In this document: positions 21,746 to 35,201 of the stretch, one piece after another
Layout of the letters: each line of letters begins with the position of its first letter
Position numbering within the stretch: position 1 is the first letter of the stretch
Assembly: GCA_022496205.1 (NCBI GenBank)
Contig: WTXD01000025.1
Span: 347,243-411,242, forward strand
Direction: 5' to 3'
DNA: 64,000 nt
Source: Gloeopeniophorella convolvens
Lineage: Eukaryota; Basidiomycota; Agaricomycetes; Russulales
Notes under the pieces: generated by a model
What the model was told of the DNA's origin: nothing
The model's input: the letters and a program-made list of their open reading frames with translations, nothing else
The model's database searches: none
Made by a program: the position numbers and the translations under genes

Positions 21746-22655
21746 AGGGTTCCAGTTGACGTTCACGAACGATGCACGAACGCTTATACGTGACTCCATT
21801 TATTTCTGGCAAAGTCTACTTCAAGTAGCGTTGAGTCATTATTCGCTATGCTTTGTTTATACACTACCGTGTCCAGACGCCCCCTGACGGTACACACACC
21901 TCCTACAACAGCTTGGCACTTTCACGGTCTCGAGGTATATCACGTACGCCTCGCTCTAACCTCCTTCGACCGCTCCTTGCTGCCCTGTGCGTAGGACCTA
22001 TATCGGGTTTATGCATGTGGCGTACACGTTTGTTAGCTACTGTTCTATATACCCCCGGCACGCCTCATGGTCACACCATGCTTTTGTGCCCAGGCCGTTC
22101 TGTGATGCTCGGTCTAGCTTCGAGATCTGCACGAGCGAATGCTGGCGAAGGTGTGAAGTTGATATACCAGTCAGGGAATTCCGCGGGGCATTCATGAGGT
22201 AGATCGGCTGCGGATCGGAACCATCGGTCGGTCAAGCGCTCTTGCGCCTGGTCGCGGTGCGGTTTCGATCATTCAAGAGGGGGTCTCGAGGCGTCCTGCG
22301 GTCAGCGGATGTGACCAGGATGTGGGGCGGCCTCGCACGTCTGAGTCTCACTTCGCGCACCACGCACGTCCCGCCACAATCGGAATGGAATCACTGAAAC
22401 GGAGCCTGTAAATACAGGACGACTGTCTTCTGGGATCGTGATAACGCCAGAAACGGAGACTAACCCGTAAGTACTATCGTGACAAACGGTAGAACTTATA
22501 AATGACATGAGACCGTAGCAGCGATACTAGCAGAAACATCTTAACCAATAGTCTCTTCATATCCTAGCGCTAGATCGGTGGCTCCGCGCGCGTGCAGAAT
22601 GGGACGTGCTATGTGAAAGTCGGAAGGGTCGCGGACATGAAGTGATGTCGCCCGC
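21746..22655. other. Intergenic, convergent 3' ends
   Basis: Between the cupredoxin and the minus-strand DUF6535 gene. Only short, composition-neutral open frames. No repeat or RNA recognised. Confidence 0.45.
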
Positions 22656-24930
22656 TCAGTCTCGCCTGCCCGCACCAGGCGCTGGGGCCGGGGGAGAGGT
22701 CGGCGGGGGAGAGGCTGCACCCGAAGCGTGAGCGGTGGCAACGGGAAGAGGGAAGGTGGGTTGCCGGGGGCGTTGGGGTGGCCCGGCCGCCGAGGGCTCT
22801 GGAAAGAGCCAGGGGGGTACCAATGGCTGCGATTCATTTGGGGGAACTCCGGTGTCGGGGTTCTGTGGCACGCTTCCATTCGGAACAGGCAGCCACTGTT
22901 CGTCGTCTCCTGGGTCAGGGTGCGCGCTGTATCCGCTGATAGTGCCTTGGGCGGAGGGTCCTCCTAGGGTCTGATACACATCGGGATCGGGGAAAGGAGG
23001 AGAGGTTTGGGTCCAGCCGACGAACTCCTGGAGGTCGGATGGCAAATCAGATACTCGCCAATTACGGAGGAGTTCCCGCAAAACGATTTTCAACTCTTCC
23101 CGAGGCGAATTGCCCATCCAGGAGCGGAACGATCTGGTCAAACGAGAGTTCTTCTCGAGCGCGATCAGCAAGGGCATGGATTTAGAGAAGAGTTTGGTAG
23201 CCAGGACCAGTTCGGTGCTCCTCTTGTTTCGGCGGTAGGCATTCGAAGGCGCGAAATCTTCGCCAAGTTGGCACCGGAGGAGCTCCAGCTCGTCCGCTTT
23301 AGCGCCGGTCCAAACATTATGGATCCGCATCGCGGCGACCATAGCTTGGACGAAATGCGCCCGAAGAGCGACGTGAGGGCTAGAAACTGCGTAGTCCTTC
23401 GCTGACTTCTGCGCCAGTGACCAGGTCTCCGTGGACAGCGGGGCCCAGGGATCCTCCGCGCCTTTGGTCCATCGGGCCCACATCGCCTCGAAGTGACGCT
23501 CCGCAGCCTTGGGAAGGCACCAGATGGCCCCGATGCATGCGTCGATGCGGCGCTTGTGAAGAGGTTTGGAAAGGAAGCCGCTCGAGCAGGTCGTGAGCAG
23601 CCTGTCGATTACCGGGACGACTGATGCCTCCAATTCTTGCTTGAAATCCGCTCCCGGCGTGTTCTTGTCGACGTCTCGAGTCTCCCAGCCCTCCTTGCAT
23701 TCTTTGGTTTCATTTTGAAAGAGGTCGGGAAGGCCATTGAGGAACCGCTCGAAGTCGTCATCGCGGTCCATGTGAGTCAAGGTCCACTTCAGCGCACGGA
23801 GGTCGATATCTCGGGGAAGTGCATAGGCAGCGTCTTCAAAGGCGCGACGCATGCCCTGTTTGACGACCTTCACGAGATCCTGGCCGTTCGCCGTGCGAGG
23901 AGCGATCCATGCGAAGGCGAGACGTGTCAACTTTTTGAGGAACCAGAAGAATGGCGTGAGCTGCGTGGCGTACGGCGCGTCGTGCCAAAACACCCCAATG
24001 AAGGTGAGTAGGGAGTACCATAGGATAGCAGCCGCGATGGCCACCAGCAGTACTTGGGAGATGGTTTCATTGATAGGGAGGAAGAATTCGAGCAGCCCGA
24101 CGTAGAAGAACAGCATTCCGGCGTGCATGAGGAGCGGGATGAGCTCAAGGCTGACCTCGAAGTAGAACTTCTTGACACCCTCGGCAAAGTACGAGCGAAT
24201 GCGCGCGCGTTTTGCCAGAGGGTATGGCCTGTCCTTGTATCTCATATATTTGAGGCTCCATTGTTGCCGAATCGTCACCAACAGGGCGCAGTATAGGTTC
24301 AAGGAGACGCTGAGGAGCCAAAGGATGTTCACCCGCACGGCAGAATTGGTAGGCTTGAAGCCGGATTCAACCTCTTGAGCGGTCAACGGGTCGACTGAGG
24401 ACCCTCCATTTGACAGCGCGGACAGCTGTTGGGACATTCGGGTAAGAAGAGCGTTTGTCGTGTTGGCCGGGTTGGGTTGCAGATTCTGGACACCGGCAAT
24501 GACGAAGGCGGTCACTACAGCAGAGAAGAGACCAGTCTAACACGTTTACTAGGTGTCAGACGCACGACGTGATCTGTGCATGGTCGTACTCACAAACACT
24601 AATATGCCGTCCCCGTCGTCGTTCCACATCTCACATTGTTCCTTATCGTATTTCACAGCTCGAGAGAGATACATCCCCCATATCTTGGACGATGGATCCT
24701 TGTTCGGTGTCTAGTCAGTGTGGGCATTGCGCCTGAGTCACGAGGCAACCAACCTGTGCTATGGAACGCCAGTGTAAGAGACAGGTGAAACCAGAAAGCC
24801 CGCAGCACTTACTAGGGATAGCGCCACTACTCCTTTGCCCTGGGGCCCCGGTAGGTTGTGACGGCGAGTTAAAAGAATAACTTATGGTGGGCCCAGCCTC
24901 TTCCGTGTCTCCAAATGCAGTTTCTGCCAA
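22656..24930 (-). CDS. DUF6535 domain membrane protein
   Basis: A long last exon of about 600 codons begins near 24540 (TGLFSAVVTAFVIAGVQNLQ) and ends at 22656. The exon before it encodes TPNKDPSSKIWGMYLSRAVK through DDGDGILVF. The first exon is probably MAETAFGDTEEAGPTISYSF at 24930, but the junction between exons 1 and 2 does not resolve cleanly. The domain has the usual order: a short N-terminal motif, a first membrane span, WLLSVSLNLYCALLVTIRQQ, the basic KRARIRSYFAEGVKKF, then two further spans (LIPLLMHAGMLFFYVGLLEF and VLLVAIAAAILWYSLLTFIG). The C-terminal half is soluble, helical, and ends in a proline-rich tail. DUF6535 proteins are an expanded mushroom family of unknown function. Confidence 0.8.
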
Positions 24931-26898
24931 AACAGAGTCACGATATGTTTCTCGGCAGTAACTCCAGGTTAGTTACGAACCTGATGATGATTTCATCCCC
25001 TCTTCGTCACCTTTTCTGAACCTCCTGTCGAAGAGCATGGTACTCGACCGATAGATGTGAGACGAGGCGTGATTGGCGCAGATGTAGGAAAAATGAGAAT
25101 AGCCCCGGCTGGGTCGACAGATACAGGATGGACGCTCTGATTTAAGGTCAACAGGGACTGTCTGTCGTACGGAGTTTGAACGAGCGCATCACTCACATCC
25201 ACGAACCTCGCGAGGTGTTCGACATGAGGCCACCGCACGACCATCTGTTCACGGGAGCTAGCCTGAAGGGTGCCCGTCTTGAGCCCCCATGTGTCTAAGG
25301 TGGGTCTACCCCTTTCTGCGGAACTCCGCATAGGTGTATCAGGAAAAGAGCGGTCAGTGATAGATCTCGTTGAGCCACATCTAAGCCTTCGGAAGTAGGG
25401 CGCAGAGGAAGGGCGCAGAGCCGAAATGGTGGAAATTGGTACCGGCAGTGCGTCCAGCGAGGGTAGCGTTTCTCATGAGCACAACACGCGGAGCGCTGGT
25501 CGTAGGTGTAAGGGCTCTCAGGCCGTTTGCGATCGAATTTGCGCCAGCCTCTGATCAGTATGAATCAGGGAGAAGAAAATATCAGGCATGAGGCAGAGCT
25601 CACAGAATTCGAAAACTCCACGCAGCACCTCCCAAAGGCCCCAAACCGCCGCGGACCCCTTCCGCGCGTCGCGCGTCATCGCACACCATGTCATCGGAAG
25701 CACTACTGCTTCTCTCATACAACAACACCGGTTCGGACACGAGTCTATCGTCCGGCGAGCCTTTACACTGACACACGACGTGAACAAGACGGGCGCATAT
25801 GAGTGTCTCCCATCTTCTGTCACAGTGAAGATCATCAGGGAGGCCTATCGGATGGATGAGAGGCTTACATTGAGCGAGGTTGATGAGTGCGCATTGTGAT
25901 GATACTGGATCGAGTCGCTGCCTAGTCGTAGGAATGCAACGAATGAGAGGGTATGAAATGATAGAACGTTCTATGAATGTCACGACCGCAAGACAGCAAG
26001 GCCCATCCGCAGCTCGTCATCGGAGAATGGCCCAGGCCAGCAGCAGGACGTAACCGATTACATACTGTCGTCGAACCGAAGTGCTTGCATAGGAAAGGTT
26101 CGGCGTTCGCTGACTGTACTGAGGTTCGCGGAAGTTGCAGCTGATCCTGCATCCGATTGCATTTCACCTACCATGATGCCGTAGTCACTGTGATTTCATT
26201 GCAAATCGACTTCGGCCTGACACATGGAGACTGAAAAGGTTGATCACGAATGGCCGGTTGTAGCGCGCCCTTGATGACGGGGGTACGTCCCAAGAAAGTG
26301 GATATTTCTGGGGTAGGCACGGAGTTGCCACCGTACCTGCAAGCCTTCCCGGGAGGGAGTAATAATCAGTATGAGAACCTTATTGTTGAACATACACAAA
26401 GTCAGGATGGAATCAACGTTGTGATTGAGTGGACATTTTAGAGGCCAAGATGAACATAAGGCTCTGAGTTGGCGTTGCGAAGCCGCAGCGCAGTGAGGGC
26501 TGCTGGCAATTTCTGGCCTGGTGGTTTTTTGCCTGTGCTCGCGAGCGTGGGATATAGTCGCCATATGCAGTATACGCACCTCAAGCGGCGGTTGCCGCCC
26601 TGTTGCCGCCGCGACCGCTGTTGCTCTGCGACCGAGCTTGTTGCTTGTGCTCGAGCTTGCACTGAGCTCAGTGCGGTGTGCAACGGGTCTCTATTGCATA
26701 AGCCCTCGGAACCTCCTGATAGACCTCGGAACAGCATTCCAATCTCATGCGCTTGGACGACGAATTCACAATGTTCCCGAATCTGTATACCACACGCAGC
26801 TCAAGCGCTCACATACAGTGGTCCGCCACAACGTTGCGTCCTGCAAGCGCCCTTGAAGCGTGTACGCCCGGTGTGGTTCCTCCCCACCTCACACCAAG
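24931..26898. other. Gene-free stretch with small unassigned frames
   Basis: A plus-strand frame at 25588-25899 (103 codons, ending REAYRMDERLTLSEVDECAL) and a minus-strand frame at 24993-25331 (112 codons) are open but unrecognised and without clear splice partners. They may be gene relics. Nothing else is supported. Confidence 0.35.
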
Positions 26899-29219
26899 AT
26901 GTCCCACTACACCTTCTCTCCAAGTGTCTCTGTAGATTTGCATCCCCGCGCCCCGTCTCCCGCACCCTCCCTTACTCCCTCTGTGGTCTCCATCGACTCC
27001 ATCCTCCTCGATGAATACGTTCTGACCCCCGGGTCCCCCATCGACCGCCCCAAACTCCAGCCTCTCGTCTATGAGCCTGTCAACCTTCCCGACCGCCTGA
27101 AAAGCCCCTCTGATAATGACTCCCCTGCATTGTCTCCGGTGGAGGACGCAGTGTCCATGCGTCATGGGATGTATTTCTTCGAAGATGGCAATGTCACATT
27201 CCTCGTACGCCTTTCTACGCCCTGCGCCTCTTGACTGCTTAACCAATAGACCGCCGCGCTACTGCACCAGGTGGATAACGTGCTGTACTGCGTCCACAGG
27301 TACTTCTTCGCGCGCGATTCGACCTACTTCGCTGCGCGACTGGTGCGCCTGGGCGCCCGCGAGCATGAGGCACTGGGCACCACCATCTCACTGGGAGGCG
27401 TCAAGCGTGGAGATTTCGAGGCGTTCCTGTCGATTCTGTACCCTGCGTACGTCATGCATCAACTCCGAGGGTATTCGGACTGATCGCGCATTCATATCGC
27501 TGTAGCGAGTTCGACGAGCACGACCACTCGTATGAACAGTGGAAGGGCGTGCTCCACCTGTCCACCCTCTGGGGCTTCGCCTCCATCCGCAGGCTCGCGC
27601 TTGTGTATCTCAAGCCTCCGACTCCATTCGACCAGCTCCTGCTCGGGCGGGCCTATTCCGTCGAGCACTACATCGTCCCCGCCTTATCTTCGCTCTGCGA
27701 GCGGCCGGAACCTCTCACGCTTGGCGAGGTCCGGCAGATGAGTCCCGAGGATGTCGTGCTCGTCACTACTGTGCGCGAGAGCATCCGTGGGGCGGTGCTG
27801 GAGGTCTTACCGTCAGACATTCCGACCTGCGTGCAGGTGGCACTTTCGCACCTTTGCGGACCTCACGCGGATGACAAAGCTCTTTTCCACTCTCTGAAAG
27901 CGACGGGAAACTGCGTATCTGCAGCGAAAACCGACCCTGATGTACAGGTGAAGACAGTGGGGCCTACGCTCAAGGGCTCCGAACAATATATCGAGGCGGG
28001 CGCCCCAAGTGACGGAAGCCAGGTTACATCTGAAGCCGAAGTGAGGGATGAAGTTGTGGCCGACCCGGAGTCCAAAGTTCAGGGTTTCTCCGGTGGCTAT
28101 GCAGGAGCAGTTATCCGCGCCGAGGCAGATGCTGAAATTGATATCACCAAAGAAGCCAAGGCAAATGCTGAGGCTGCGCGTGCGGAAGCAGAGACCACGA
28201 GGAGAATTCAAGTTGCGGCCGAAGCTGAGGCGAATGCTGAGTCAGAGACCAAAGCCGCTGCAGCGACGGCCAAAGCAGAGAGGCTTGCAGCTGAAGTGAA
28301 GGCGGAGGAGGTTGCCAGTGAGCGCAAGAAGGATCTGGCACGCGCGGCGGCCGAAGAAGGGGAGACGCGTATGATTGGAGCGGAACAGCGCGGACGAGAG
28401 GCCGAGGAGCAGGACGGGGTGGGGAAGGCTGCAACGGCGCTGACCTACGGAACGGCCACCGCCCCAGGAAACCCAACTCGGGTGTCAGACGGTGGCTGGT
28501 TCAACAAGATAGTATCCTCAATAGCAATTGCGCACACGATAAGCGGGACCCCTCAGTCTGACCAGTTCCCGGCAAACGGAAACCCAAGTCCAGACGGGGG
28601 TGCAGATTTACAGGCCGAATGTCAGCGTACACAGACAAACCATACTCTTTCCCAACCTCCACCCGCTGCGACGACGAATGTTCAGACTGTTGGTAGTCCT
28701 GACCAACGCGCGTCGGCCCCCAGCAGCCTCATTTCTCATGCACCAGGTGTCATTCCCTCCCTGCCTCCGAACGCCCAACCGTTGTCATCCACGAGTATCA
28801 CGTCTTCAACTAGCCCTATTCCGCGCGAGCTGGGTGAAGCTAGGGCAGCGGAGATCCACGCTCAGGCTGCTGTCGACGCGGAGGGAAATGGGTCGGCGAA
28901 CAAGCCTACCCTTTCGGAGCTTGACCACCTCCGTACGGAAAGTGTGACTTCCTTAACAACTTACTCGAGCCGTCCGACACCCGCAGAGGGAGGAGTCGCG
29001 TCATCTGCATCAGCGGCCGAGGTCACTAAGCATGGCAAAAAAATGAACAAAAAGCTTGCCATGCAGATGAAGAGACAGATGCAAAAACAGATGCAGGTCT
29101 TAAAGGGCGAGGAGAGTACCCCATCCCTTCCTCCGGCGCCCACCACTGTGCAGGAGCTTGAGCGTACCCAGGCTACTCCCGTCAATGTCGCTGTCTGGCC
29201 TGAGGGTTACGGCTCGTGA
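26899..29219 (+). CDS. BTB/POZ domain protein, paralog 1
   Basis: Exons: MSHYTFSPSVSVDLHPRAPS to MYFFEDGNVTFL; then VDNVLYCVHRYFFARDSTYF to FLSILYPA; then EFDEHDHSYEQWKGVLHLST to the stop at 29217-29219. The second and third exons make a BTB fold with the typical FARDS..F...L, FEAFLSILYP and W..VL.L...W.F..IR..AL blocks; this fold usually mediates dimerisation or links partners to a cullin-3 ligase. After the domain comes an Ala/Glu-rich coiled coil (about residues 340-450, with many AEA and AKA triplets), then a low-complexity region with a GGWFNKI motif shared with paralog 2, and a basic KHGKKMNKKLAMQMKRQMQK patch near the end. The N-terminal 60 residues (SPAPSLTPSVVSIDSILLDE) are shared with paralogs 2 and 3. 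Confidence 0.85.
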
Positions 29220-31051
29220 TTTTTGGGAGAAGGTGGTAAGCCATACACTGGTGACTATAACCGGGTTAGTGGTATGACTGACACTTTAAAAGGTCGTGGT
29301 GGTTGGCGGTCTGAGCCTGATAAATGACTGTACCGGTAGACGCATCTGACATAGCTATCAACTACTTCCAAATACTTCTTGCAGTTCTTCTTGTCCTCGG
29401 GGGTCTCTTCTGAGATCTGCGCGTTGTATTGTCCCTCATTCTCTTGCTTAGGCAAGGCACGCGCTACATCGCTTCAGGACTTGATATGAATCCAGAAACT
29501 GGCGACGATTCTGTATATCGCGTCGCTGGCGTGGCCCAAGTGATTGACGCCGCGTACCTGCAAGCCGTTTCAGGTCGTGCCAGACAAAGCGCGGCGACGT
29601 GCGGAGTAATTAATGATTGCTTGAGTGTAACCGACGACGAAGTTCGACTTTGCCGGCGCTTGTCACATGTCACGTGTTGTTTCGGGGTTTCAGTCCGGGC
29701 GTCGCCGCAGGTCGCTGCGTCGGAGTCTGATTAAGATTACGTAGGAGAAGCTCACCTGCCTTGCGGAACCCGAGGTCCGAATCACTGCCAGTCCAGTGCT
29801 TGTACGTCGAGACTCTACTGTAACCGTCTTTGGATGTACGATCGCAGGCTACTGACGTCAGGCGCAGCGTCTTCACCATCCTCTGAAGAGTCACCCAAAT
29901 CCTTGTGGTGCAATATCGTCCGGACACGTCCCGATGCACGAGCTACGACTCCATACCTTCATTCGCGTCGACGGCCCTCTTCTCACTTTTGCCACTCCAG
30001 ACACACCTTCCTCAGGACGGCGCTATTCCTAGTCTCCGAGTCGAATGGATCTGCGAACAATCTACTGCAGAGTGTTGTACTGGCATCTGGGCTTTGAAAC
30101 TCTCGATTATCGGTTCGCTGCAACCAACGTGATTCAACTTGGTGGAACTGCTCCTTTAGGCTCCCTCGCACTAATATACCCACTAGATCAGCCCCGTATT
30201 TCTCACTCGAAAGCCCTCAAAGGAGAGGACATAAATGGGTCTTGACACCTGCGGCGCTACAGAGGTGACGGAACTACTGGACATACACCCCGAGCCTTTC
30301 TTCAGCTAAATTCGTTCATACAAAACCCACCCTTTAAGACGTAGCGACCGCAGTCTTAAAGAAATCATGCTCACAGCTTCCGCCTACTAATGAATCCTTG
30401 GTACTTTCTTTGTCGGCAGAACACACCTATGAGTGTCGACAACGTTGACCTTTGAATTGACCCAAAGCAAATCCGACGATGTTGTGGATGAGATGTCGGT
30501 CGGATGTTGATTTCCGTCGACGATCGTGTGAGTGGTCGATCATTGTCTCCAAAATTCGATAGACATTGACGAAGGGATGCCTTGGGCGAACTGCATAAGA
30601 GGACGGATGGGTGTAAGGTCGTATCTAGCAGCTACATATTGCGAGGTGCTCTGACTGTTAACAGACCTTCCTTGGGTTGGTGCGATCAGCGAAGCCTGGG
30701 GTGCTGGAAGTATGCCAACATGGACCAATACCCTCAATCTCGAGCACGACATGGAGAGTAATACAGTCGCAATGGAAGGATATGCCATGACATGAGTAGG
30801 GGATGTCTGACATTCACGCTCTAGACACCATCGATCTTGAAACGTCAGCAAATCGAACACCTGACGCTGGGACGCGAGGGTCCACGCACGCAGAGATGCT
30901 TCCATATTCAACTTTGGACAGGGGCACCTTTAGCCTTTGTTGCGCCTTGTACAAAGCAGACCACGGGGTACGGACGGAAATGAGTCGTTGACATATTATG
31001 CAACACACGTGCGCCGTCCAGGCCATCAGGCTTGATGGCGTAACGCCGCGT
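29220..31051. other. Gene-free stretch
   Basis: Only short open frames, none with recognisable domains (the longest is 123 codons on the minus strand at 30540-30911). No repeat structure noticed before the lectin-locus arm begins near 31052. Confidence 0.4.
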
Positions 31052-31675
31052 CGAAGCGTTCATACTGCCTGGGTGCGCCGTCTTGACTCCCTCCTGCCAT
31101 TCTGCACCTGGCGCTCCGGGCTCAATTTTCGACATCGGGAAGGTCAAGAGAGTGTCCCCACGTGCTTTGCCGCGTTAGAATTTTTCGAACAGTCTCTGAC
31201 CTCTGAGATGGCGGGGAGCCAAGTACCACCTAGACTCGAGTTGGCAGCCTGGGTCGATGACGTTGAACAGGTGAGGCCGCGACGCCGATAGCGTATGGAT
31301 CTGTGCTGTTCGAACTACAGGAGGACGGCACAATGACAAAGTACGTCTTGTCCTCTGCTCATCTGACGAGACGAACGTTCTTGCTACTCCTGGTCTGGGC
31401 TATGGATACGTTATCCCTTGTCGATGTCTCTCCCAAGAACGAACCTGGTAGACACGTCAACGAACGCACCGCTAGAAGGAAGGATCGCGAGCAAGGGCGT
31501 TCTATTCGTCACGGAGTCACATCCCTTGGCTTCGACACATTGCAAGGACCCTCTGATGTTGTCAGGCGACTTCGTGGGTTTCGACATGAACTTCGCGCAG
31601 CGCCGCCGTGACACCCTCGATTTCAAGGTATGTTTGACCAATGTTTGACATCACCTTTCGACCGGCCTTGAAAGG

Positions 31676-31683
31676 TATAAAAG
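31676..31683 (+). promoter_or_regulatory. TATA box of the lectin gene
   Basis: TATAAAAG, 205 bases before the ATG. The distance is shortened in the mRNA by a probable 5' UTR intron at 31826-31879 (GTTTGT...GGCAG), which ends one base before the ATG. Confidence 0.7.
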
Positions 31684-31859
31684 GGCCTCATTGACTCCTT
31701 TCCTCTCCTCAGGCCTCTAACCTTGAGTCCAGTCGAGGTATCGCGTCCTCTACTGTTCGATGTCTTCGAATGCGAGCTCACACTTCCCCTAGTGCATTCG
31801 AACCAACCTTTGTCCACCCAACCAGGTTTGTCACTCTCTCTTCGATGCTCCTCGTTTAG

Positions 31860-32315
<456 letters not shown>

Positions 32316-32418
32316 AGTGAGCTCCCTGGTTGTTCACGCCTTCGCTGCATGCTGACTATCAATGATGTCAAGCGCATTCTGCATCACGAGGCCCGCTTGT
32401 CTGCTTGCCACCCACGTG

Positions 32419-32969
32419 GAGCTTCGTTGGCAATTCCGAAGAAGAAACGTGTTCGGGCGTTCAATGTTGTTGAGAAAATGCTTGTAACTACCATGTACAC
32501 CAGAATGTGTTGAAGGCTTGTTAGCCAATGTTACTGTGTCACAGAGAGCACCGGGAGCGCCGAATGCCCAATGGCACGTTGACTACGTTTACTAGACTGA
32601 TCATGAGGGTCCTCGTCTCCCATGTTGATTGGACTCGAGAAACATCGCCTACTACGGCGATTGAAGTCACAAGTCTGACTCTGTCTGACTTGACACTATA
32701 TACCTCGCCACAATCAATAGAGCCAATGTTCACTCACACTGTCACGGTCGTTCTGTCGCCGGCGGCAAGTCGCAGTCTTGGTAATTACCATATATAATTA
32801 TATAATACACACAGGAGATGTAGGCGGCGTTTGCCGCAGCGGCGGCGACGTGTCCCTCCCTGTCTGACGATATTGAAGCTCCGAGTCCGAGCATGCACTT
32901 ACCGACGCCCTCGACTCGATGCACTACTACTAGTACATGCTCGACTCAGGAAGGTTCTATTTTTTCTCT
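32419..32969. other. Gene-free stretch
   Basis: Follows the lectin arm. Contains an AT-rich patch (ATATATAATTATATAATAC at about 32789) and GC-rich short repeats. No gene seen. Confidence 0.4.
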
Positions 32970-32971
32970 TA

Positions 32972-33663
32972 CTACGCCGGATCAGGAAGTGGACAGGACC
33001 AGGAAGTGAACATTTTGGAAAGATCGACTCCGCACGCAGCAATGGCTGCATAGAATTCGTTTATATTTTATACAATGAATAAAAAGATCCATTCTACATG
33101 CTTGCGAAGTTTGAAGCCGATTGAGCTGCCGGATGATGTTAGAGAAATCGGTACTTCTGGGACGCTGGTGTGGGCAGCTGCCAATCCTCCAGGAACAGGG
33201 AAGAAATAGCTTATATGCCATGAAACTTGGTATCCACAACACACTTATACATATCTACTATATCCCAAGTTTGTATCATTCACATGGGTAGAACACCATC
33301 TGCGAGGGCTTTCCCTCCGGAGGGGCTCTAAGCGTGACAGAGGAGATTAAAGCTCCGCCGTCGGAGCGCGTGAACGACGCGTTCGCGAATGTGCATCAGT
33401 GGGTTCTGGCTCATGATAAGATCGGATCTATGATCCGGCAAGTGTGACAATCCGTGACAAGCGCGCACTCCTTGCGGGCACTTTTCTCTCGACTTCGGCT
33501 TTGCTCTGGCACACTCAGATCTCAACAAATAAATATAGAACTTGATAGTTACATAGAACACACATCAAGGAAAACATACGCAAAGTTTCAAGAGATTTTA
33601 TTGAGGAAAAACCCAAGACGACCAGGAAGTGAACATTTGTGTCCACTTCCTGATCCGGCGTAG
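32972..33663. mobile_element. Tc1/mariner-like MITE, 692 bp
   Basis: Perfect 24-bp terminal inverted repeats: the left end starts CTACGCCGGATCAGG and the right end is its exact complement, ending CCGGCGTAG. The dinucleotide TA flanks both sides (32970-32971 and 33664-33665), the target duplication of Tc1/mariner transposons. Just inside the left end and again inside the right end lies GACCAGGAAGTGAACATTT in the same orientation (about 32996 and 33620), so the CAGGAAGTG motif occurs four times. No frame long enough for a transposase. A non-autonomous element. Confidence 0.88.
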
Positions 33664-33665
33664 TA

Positions 33666-34276
33666 CGCGCTCAGAACTCGCGCCCATGGGCCGTCAAATC
33701 ACACGTCCGTAGGGCACGGTTGCAAACTTGCCTGGCGGGCCACTGGTCACGGGCTCTGCCAACAACCGGCCCCTGCCAGTCAATGCACCCTCCATCAAAG
33801 CATTCTGGCTGTCGTTCCATGCATTCAGGGCCTGAAGATATAAAAACCGCATGTCTGACGCCTCTCGCGTGCTCGCAGGTCTTTGGCTTCATCTGGGTGT
33901 CCCTCGTCAAGCTGGCGCTCGTGTGCCCCCAATTATAGGCGTGGCTACTGGTCCAGGCCAGCACTATGGATGGGATGAAGCAGAGCGCAGCTGCAAGGCG
34001 TATTTTCCGTTCATTAATCCAATCGATAGCCCTACCTACGCCTGAAAACCCTCTCTGCTACGGTATTGGCACCGAAACGCGTGGGAGGCCATGTCGTATC
34101 TCTTCACGGGGTTATGCGCCCGTCTCGTTTGTCCTTCAATATTGGCTGGAGGTTCTCTAGCCTGCCAGCTTGGGCAGGAATGCAACCGGGCTGAGTTAAA
34201 GTACCTCATCCTGAGCGCCGTGTTCTACATCTTGCTCTTTGACTATCACTGCGTAACTGCGTAACACCCTTGCTTT
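33666..34276. other. Gene-free stretch upstream of a hypothetical gene
   Basis: No gene recognised. It ends in a CA-rich microsatellite that merges with the next promoter. Confidence 0.4.
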
Positions 34277-34310
34277 TCACACACACATACACACACATAT
34301 CACACACACC
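34277..34310. repeat. CA-rich microsatellite
   Basis: Imperfect (CA)n run, CACACACATACACACACATA and on, directly before the start codon at 34319, thus within the 5' UTR or core promoter. Confidence 0.7.
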
Positions 34311-34318
34311 CCCATATA

Positions 34319-35201
34319 ATGTCCACCCTTGCTTCCCCCATTGTTGCCACTGCGGCCTGCACTCCCAAGATCGTGCGTCGGTATCACTACCAGCATGCAC
34401 CTCCTCCGTCCGATCCCACCGAGTTCATGGTGGAGCTTCGGCGAGGTCTTCGTGGAGTCCAGCGTCCTGGTTTCATGGGTAAAATAAAAGCAGCAGGCTG
34501 GCGCATTTTAAGTAAGCGCCCTGTCATCCGCCCCACGTACACGCACTAATGACTCGCTTCGTACAGTCAAAATTGACGAGTTATTCATGGGTGGCGAGGA
34601 CACCGTACAAATCCGCCCTGATTTTCCCGTCGCACCTCCCCCATCCCCAATCATCCCCATCCAAATTCCAGAGCTCACGCTCACGCGAGCGGACAGTCCG
34701 TCGTGGCAACTCAGTCCCCAACCAGCCCAAATGGATGGCTTCCTCACCATTCCAGGGCGAGTTGTCACGAAACCGCCAGTGGAGGCGATGCCCCGGGTAC
34801 TGCCCACGCATCCGCCCCCTGGCCCGCCGCCGCAAGAGCCCCTTCCCCCAATTCAGTGTTGTTCGTGGGCTAACGAACCTCCGTCGCCGTCCGAGACTCC
34901 GAGTCCTGTCACACCTAGCTCAGAGCTCGACGACGACGCTGCAGCTGCCGCCTTCTACTCCGACATCATGCACCAGATGTTCGAGCTTGACAATGCCGTG
35001 GCCGCGCTGCAGAGCCCCGACGCACCCGTGAGCGACCCAGTCACCTCCGCCTGGAATGAAACGATAGCGATCAGCAACGTGCAAGTACAAGAGATGCGCG
35101 CAATCGCCGTCGACACGGAATTCCTGGAAGAACTCGGTCTCAACGCTCAAGAGTGGAAGAACATCCTCAAGGTTGGCGGAATCTTCATGGATGAAGCCTA
35201 G
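34319..35201 (+). CDS. Hypothetical proline-rich protein
   Basis: Exon 1 encodes MSTLASPIVATAACTPKIVR through KAAGWRIL, splits at GTAAGC near 34513, and joins a second exon (IKIDELFMGGEDTVQIRPDF) that runs open for over 200 codons to 35201. The middle is rich in proline (THPPPGPPPQEPLPPI); the C-terminal 90 residues are acidic and helical (SELDDDAAAAAFYSDIMHQM, then DTEFLEELGLNAQEWKNILK) and look like a small folded domain. No known family, signal peptide or membrane span is recognised. Codon use and a clean in-phase intron support a real gene. Confidence 0.65.

Noticed and set aside
25588..25899. A 103-codon frame on the plus strand, plausible codon use
   Set aside because: No recognisable family, no intron partner and no promoter; could be a relic, but not supported as a gene.
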